From Planctomycetota bacterium (GTDB taxonomy: Bacteria; Planctomycetota; UBA8108; UBA1146): a DNA stretch of 7,560 nt. The stretch covers positions 1-7,560 of the forward strand of contig NZJA01000094.1 of assembly GCA_002691835.1 (NCBI GenBank), read 5' to 3'. Shown here piece by piece: positions 5,685 to 7,560 of this stretch (positions are counted from its first letter, which is position 1; the number at the start of each line of letters is the position of its first letter). A model generated the notes under the pieces. The model was not told where the DNA came from. It did no database searches and was given only the letters and a program-made list of their open reading frames with translations. A program made the position numbers and the translations under genes.

Positions 5685-6134
5685 TTACTGGATCGGAACC
5701 CAGGTGGTCGAATCGGCACTCTTCTCAATCACTCCGGTCTCGCTGACACGGAAGTAAAGACCTCCGTCAGTACCGGGAGTTCCCGGGCTGGCTACGCAGT
5801 CCCAAGTGGAACCGCTGACGGAGTAGGTGAAGTAGTAACCACTCTTCAGAGTGAGCGAGTCATCGGCAGCCGCAAAAGTGGCGTCGATATAGTTCTCAGT
5901 GCCCAACTCAGCAAGGTCGGTCGGGTAAGCACCCGCCAGGTCACGGTTACGAGACTGCTCACACACAGTACTGAGAGTGCGCAAACTCGAAACAGCAGCG
6001 GCTTCGTTGCCGGCCATCTTGGCGTTCAAAAGATTCGGAATCGCGATCGCAGCAATGATGGCAATAATGGCCACGACGATCATCAGTTCAATCAGGGTGA
6101 ATCCCTCGTTGTTGGTCTTGTTCACATTTTTCAT
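5685..6134 (-). CDS. Type IV pilin-like protein, first of a pair and probable main product of the sigma-54 promoter
   Basis: A 149-residue prepilin with leader MKNVNKTNNEG (11 residues, two Lys), cut before Phe12. FTLIELMIVVAIIAIIAAIAIPNLL gives Glu at mature position 5 and the N-terminal helix. GNEAAAVSSLRTLSTVCEQSR and YPTDLAEL follow. The C-terminal globular part is Gly/Ser/Thr-rich with LYFRVSETGVIEKSAD near the end. Cys58 and Cys113 might form a disulphide, although Cys58 lies in the helix region. The start is ATG at 6132-6134, because GGAGGA lies 6 bases upstream; the ATG at 6147-6149 would place that site inside the gene. It shares the helix and the EAAA..S.RTLST..EQ.R pattern with the downstream pilin, so the two are diverged tandem duplicates. 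Upstream is a 346-base region with a sigma-54 promoter match. The pilus assembly genes are not in the window. Confidence 0.93.
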   Translation of the reverse strand: MKNVNKTNNEGFTLIELMIVVAIIAIIAAIAIPNLLNAKMAGNEAAAVSSLRTLSTVCEQSRNRDLAGAYPTDLAELGTENYIDATFAAADDSLTLKSGYYFTYSVSGSTWDCVASPGTPGTDGGLYFRVSETGVIEKSADSTTWVPIQ

Positions 6135-6253
6135 GGTTTTTCCTCCCATGACTGTCCCGGAGCGTGTTGAAAATCAAAATGATGGGACCACCTGGCCCGA
6201 TCAACGTGGCAGGGCTTTGCTCCGAAGCCCGATCCGCGTTACGGGAAGACATT

Positions 6254-6269
6254 GGCAAGGACCGGGCCA
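6254..6269 (-). promoter_or_regulatory. Sigma-54 (RpoN) promoter for the pilin genes
   Basis: The minus strand reads TGGCCCGGTCCTTGCC. Against the -24/-12 consensus TGGCACGNNNNTTGCW it differs only at the fifth and last positions. The invariant GG and GC are at the correct spacing. Transcription would start near 6243, 109 bases before the pilin ATG. Sigma-54 promoters are established for pilin genes in Pseudomonas, Myxococcus and Geobacter, which fits the downstream gene. Confidence 0.72.
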
Positions 6270-6377
6270 GACTGTGCCCAGAATGAAAAATTCGTCTTAA
6301 GTTATTGCAAAATAATGGCTTATAACCCCACAGCCGGAGGGGCGACCGCGTCATCGTTCCGACGCTCCAGGGAAGAT

Positions 6378-6394
6378 GTGACGAAGAGTGTCAC
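6378..6394. promoter_or_regulatory. 17-bp palindrome, candidate activator site proximal to the pilin promoter
   Basis: GTGACGAAGAGTGTCAC has GTGAC/GTCAC arms around a 7-base spacer. Its centre is about 143 bp upstream of the predicted sigma-54 start, a normal distance for an NtrC-family enhancer site. It contains GTGTC (6388-6392), the core reported for PilR binding in Pseudomonas. Confidence 0.5.
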
Positions 6395-6418
6395 TTCCTG
6401 AAGACAGGATGTGTCAAA

Positions 6419-6435
6419 GTGACGAAATTGGTCAC
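6419..6435. promoter_or_regulatory. 17-bp palindrome, candidate activator site distal to the pilin promoter
   Basis: GTGACGAAATTGGTCAC has the same arms, the same 7-base spacer and the same first eight bases as the palindrome at 6378-6394. It starts exactly 41 bp further upstream (about four helical turns), so both would lie on one face of the DNA. Another GTGTC (6411-6415) lies between the two. Confidence 0.5.
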
Positions 6436-6436
6436 C

Positions 6437-6456
6437 AAAAGAAGCCCCGACTTCTC
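6437..6456 (-). terminator. Probable intrinsic terminator of recJ
   Basis: On the minus strand AGAAG (6455-6451), loop TCGGGG, CTTCT (6444-6440) forms 5 pairs plus a flanking G-U pair, with the run of four T's at 6440-6437. It lies about 25 bases after the recJ stop. The stem is short, and an alternative pairing (CTTC with GAAG, 6461-6451) competes. Confidence 0.42.
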
Positions 6457-6480
6457 CGAAGAATTTGGAGATCGACCGAT

Positions 6481-7560
6481 TTACTCGTCGAGACAATCGA
6501 CCACCTGAAGTTGCAGGTGTCGCCCACGGAAATCATTGATCCCAATTTTGGCCATCAGCACCACTTCTCCCCCACGAGTCAATTCGTGAGCTCGCCCGGC
6601 AGCCCTGAACCAGATCGCTGGAATCCTGACCCCTTCGCCACGGAAGTGAGCCTGAATATGGGATTGAGTTTCCCCGACCAGACGCGGCTGACCATCGAGG
6701 CGCAATCCTTCCACCCGAAAGATCGGTTCCCGATTTCCCTCACCAAAGGGAGCCAAGAGATCTAAATGCGCGGCCAACTCCAGGTTCAGATCGGACGCTT
6801 TCAGGACCCCATCAAAGTAACGGGGGGGAACGGCTCGTTCTTCGAGGCGATCTGCCTCACTTTGCAGCAAGGTTGATCTCAAAGTATCCAACTGATCCAC
6901 AGCCACCGTCGTTCCACCGGCCGCGGCGTGACCGCCGACTTTTTTGACGATGGGCTCCATGAGCGGATACATCTCCGCCAATGACCACTCCGGAAAGCCC
7001 CGTCCCGATCCACGAGCTTCATCACCATCGATACACAAGATCCAGGTCGGTCTTCCTTGGCGTTCACTGATACGGCTGGCAACGATCCCGGCCACACCGG
7101 TATGCCAGCCCTCTCGTGCGAAGATCAGCGGTCCCTCTGCAGGGTGCTTTCCGGATTCCACCTCTTCGACGCACGCTTCGACCATCTCATCCTCGATCTC
7201 TTTGCGACGACGATTGTAGGTGGCCATCTCACGGGCCAATTCCTGGCCCCGATGAGCTTCCCGAGTGGTCAGAAGCTCGAGAGCAGAAGATGCATCTGCG
7301 ATGCGGCCTGCAGCATTGAGATGCGGGGCGATACGGAAACCGATATCGATGGAAGAGATGTGAGTTCGATCGATCCCACACAGATCCATCAATGCTTCAA
7401 GGCCCGGACGACGGGTCGATCTCAAAATTTTAAGTCCATGACGGACAAGGATGCGGTTCTCTCCTGTGAGGGGAACGACATCCGCGACGGTACCGAGGGC
7501 AGCAAAGGAAGACATTTCGACGAGCAGATCACGCGTCGCTTCATCGACCGGCCCCCCCCC
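6481..7560 (-). CDS. recJ: Single-stranded-DNA-specific 5'-3' exonuclease RecJ (partial, N-terminus outside the window)
   Basis: The visible 359 residues are the C-terminal part of RecJ, which degrades single-stranded DNA 5' to 3' in RecFOR recombination, mismatch repair and base-excision repair. The frame is open to the right edge (upstream codons read GGGPVDEATRDLLVE) and ends in TAA at 6481-6483. Landmarks in visible residue numbers: ALGTVADVVPL (21-31) at the end of the DHH domain; FRIAPHLNAAGR (75-86); EGWHTGVAGIVASR (150-163); ARGSGRG (182-188, usually GSGRS); and VGGHAAAG (208-215), the DHHA1 motif. An OB-fold region begins near LAPFGEGNREPIF and closes with LQLQVVDCLDE. The catalytic DHH Asp/His motifs of the N-terminal domain lie beyond the edge. 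An internal ATG at 7513-7515 is in the middle of a conserved region and is not the start. Confidence 0.96.
   Translation of the reverse strand, partial: GGGPVDEATRDLLVEMSSFAALGTVADVVPLTGENRILVRHGLKILRSTRRPGLEALMDLCGIDRTHISSIDIGFRIAPHLNAAGRIADASSALELLTTREAHRGQELAREMATYNRRRKEIEDEMVEACVEEVESGKHPAEGPLIFAREGWHTGVAGIVASRISERQGRPTWILCIDGDEARGSGRGFPEWSLAEMYPLMEPIVKKVGGHAAAGGTTVAVDQLDTLRSTLLQSEADRLEERAVPPRYFDGVLKASDLNLELAAHLDLLAPFGEGNREPIFRVEGLRLDGQPRLVGETQSHIQAHFRGEGVRIPAIWFRAAGRAHELTRGGEVVLMAKIGINDFRGRHLQLQVVDCLDE

Larger units (their letters stand above)
6135..6480 (-). other. 346-base intergenic control region between recJ and the pilin genes
   Basis: There is no credible gene here. Reading on the minus strand from recJ: a probable recJ terminator (6437-6456); two GTGAC-type palindromes (6419-6435 and 6378-6394); an AT-rich stretch (about 6281-6325) suited to bending; a sigma-54 promoter match (6254-6269); and a leader of about 108 bases with a small hairpin (6212-6230). 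That hairpin pairs GGGCTT with AAGCCC around a 7-base loop. The 8-base word GCCCGATC occurs twice in the leader (6195-6202 and 6227-6234, + strand). Confidence 0.6.

Noticed and set aside
6147..6149. Upstream ATG as the start of the first pilin
   Set aside because: The ribosome binding site GGAGGA lies between this ATG and the one at 6132-6134, so the downstream ATG is the real start.
6150..6243. Possible c-di-GMP (GEMM) riboswitch in the pilin leader, suggested by a GCAAAGCC word
   Set aside because: The GAAA tetraloop, its receptor and the rest of the conserved GEMM core are not present. Only a small hairpin and short repeats are seen. A covariance-model search would settle it.
7552..7560. 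Run of nine C's at the right edge
   Set aside because: It encodes three Gly codons in frame with recJ and sits at the window end, so it may be a sequencing or assembly-edge effect. Nothing functional can be claimed.

Overview
The window is an ordinary-looking chromosomal segment from a moderately GC-rich bacterium. Four things point to a Gram-negative, probably uncultured lineage with type IV pilus-like machinery: two type III-signal pilins, a strong sigma-54 promoter match, a lipobox protein and FkbM/glycosyltransferase-type surface genes. The phylum cannot be fixed from this sequence. The pilins, with EAAA..S.RTLST motifs, resemble those of Acidobacteria, delta-proteobacteria and FCB-group bacteria; that is an impression, not a search result.

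Layout. Positions 1-773 (+) hold the C-terminal end of a multi-spanning membrane protein. Everything else lies on the minus strand and reads from right to left: recJ (partial, entering from the right edge, ending at 6481); a 346-base control region; two paralogous pilin genes (6134-5685 and 5583-5158); rpe (5059-4310) overlapping accD (4313-3471); a degenerate receiver-domain protein (3369-2986); a GGDEF diguanylate cyclase (2914-2015); a small lipoprotein (1950-1645); and an FkbM-type methyltransferase (1578-805). The methyltransferase converges on the + strand gene with only 31 bases between them.

How it fits together. RecJ (DNA repair), Rpe (pentose phosphate pathway) and AccD (fatty-acid synthesis) are housekeeping proteins. 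Pilin expression appears to be driven by a sigma-54 promoter at 6254-6269. Two 17-bp palindromes sit 41 bp apart upstream of it, a plausible binding region for an NtrC/PilR-type activator. A 13-bp hairpin between the two pilin genes could set their relative expression. The receiver/GGDEF pair is a likely c-di-GMP signalling module. The GGDEF gene is preceded by a terminator-shaped hairpin whose 3' arm contains its own Shine-Dalgarno sequence, while a candidate extended -10 promoter would start transcription inside the 5' arm. This is the most unusual arrangement in the window. The left-hand genes (lipoprotein, FkbM, membrane protein) look like envelope or surface-glycan functions.

No mobile element, CRISPR array, tRNA, rRNA or clearly novel multi-gene system is visible. 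The interest lies mainly in the regulatory architecture.
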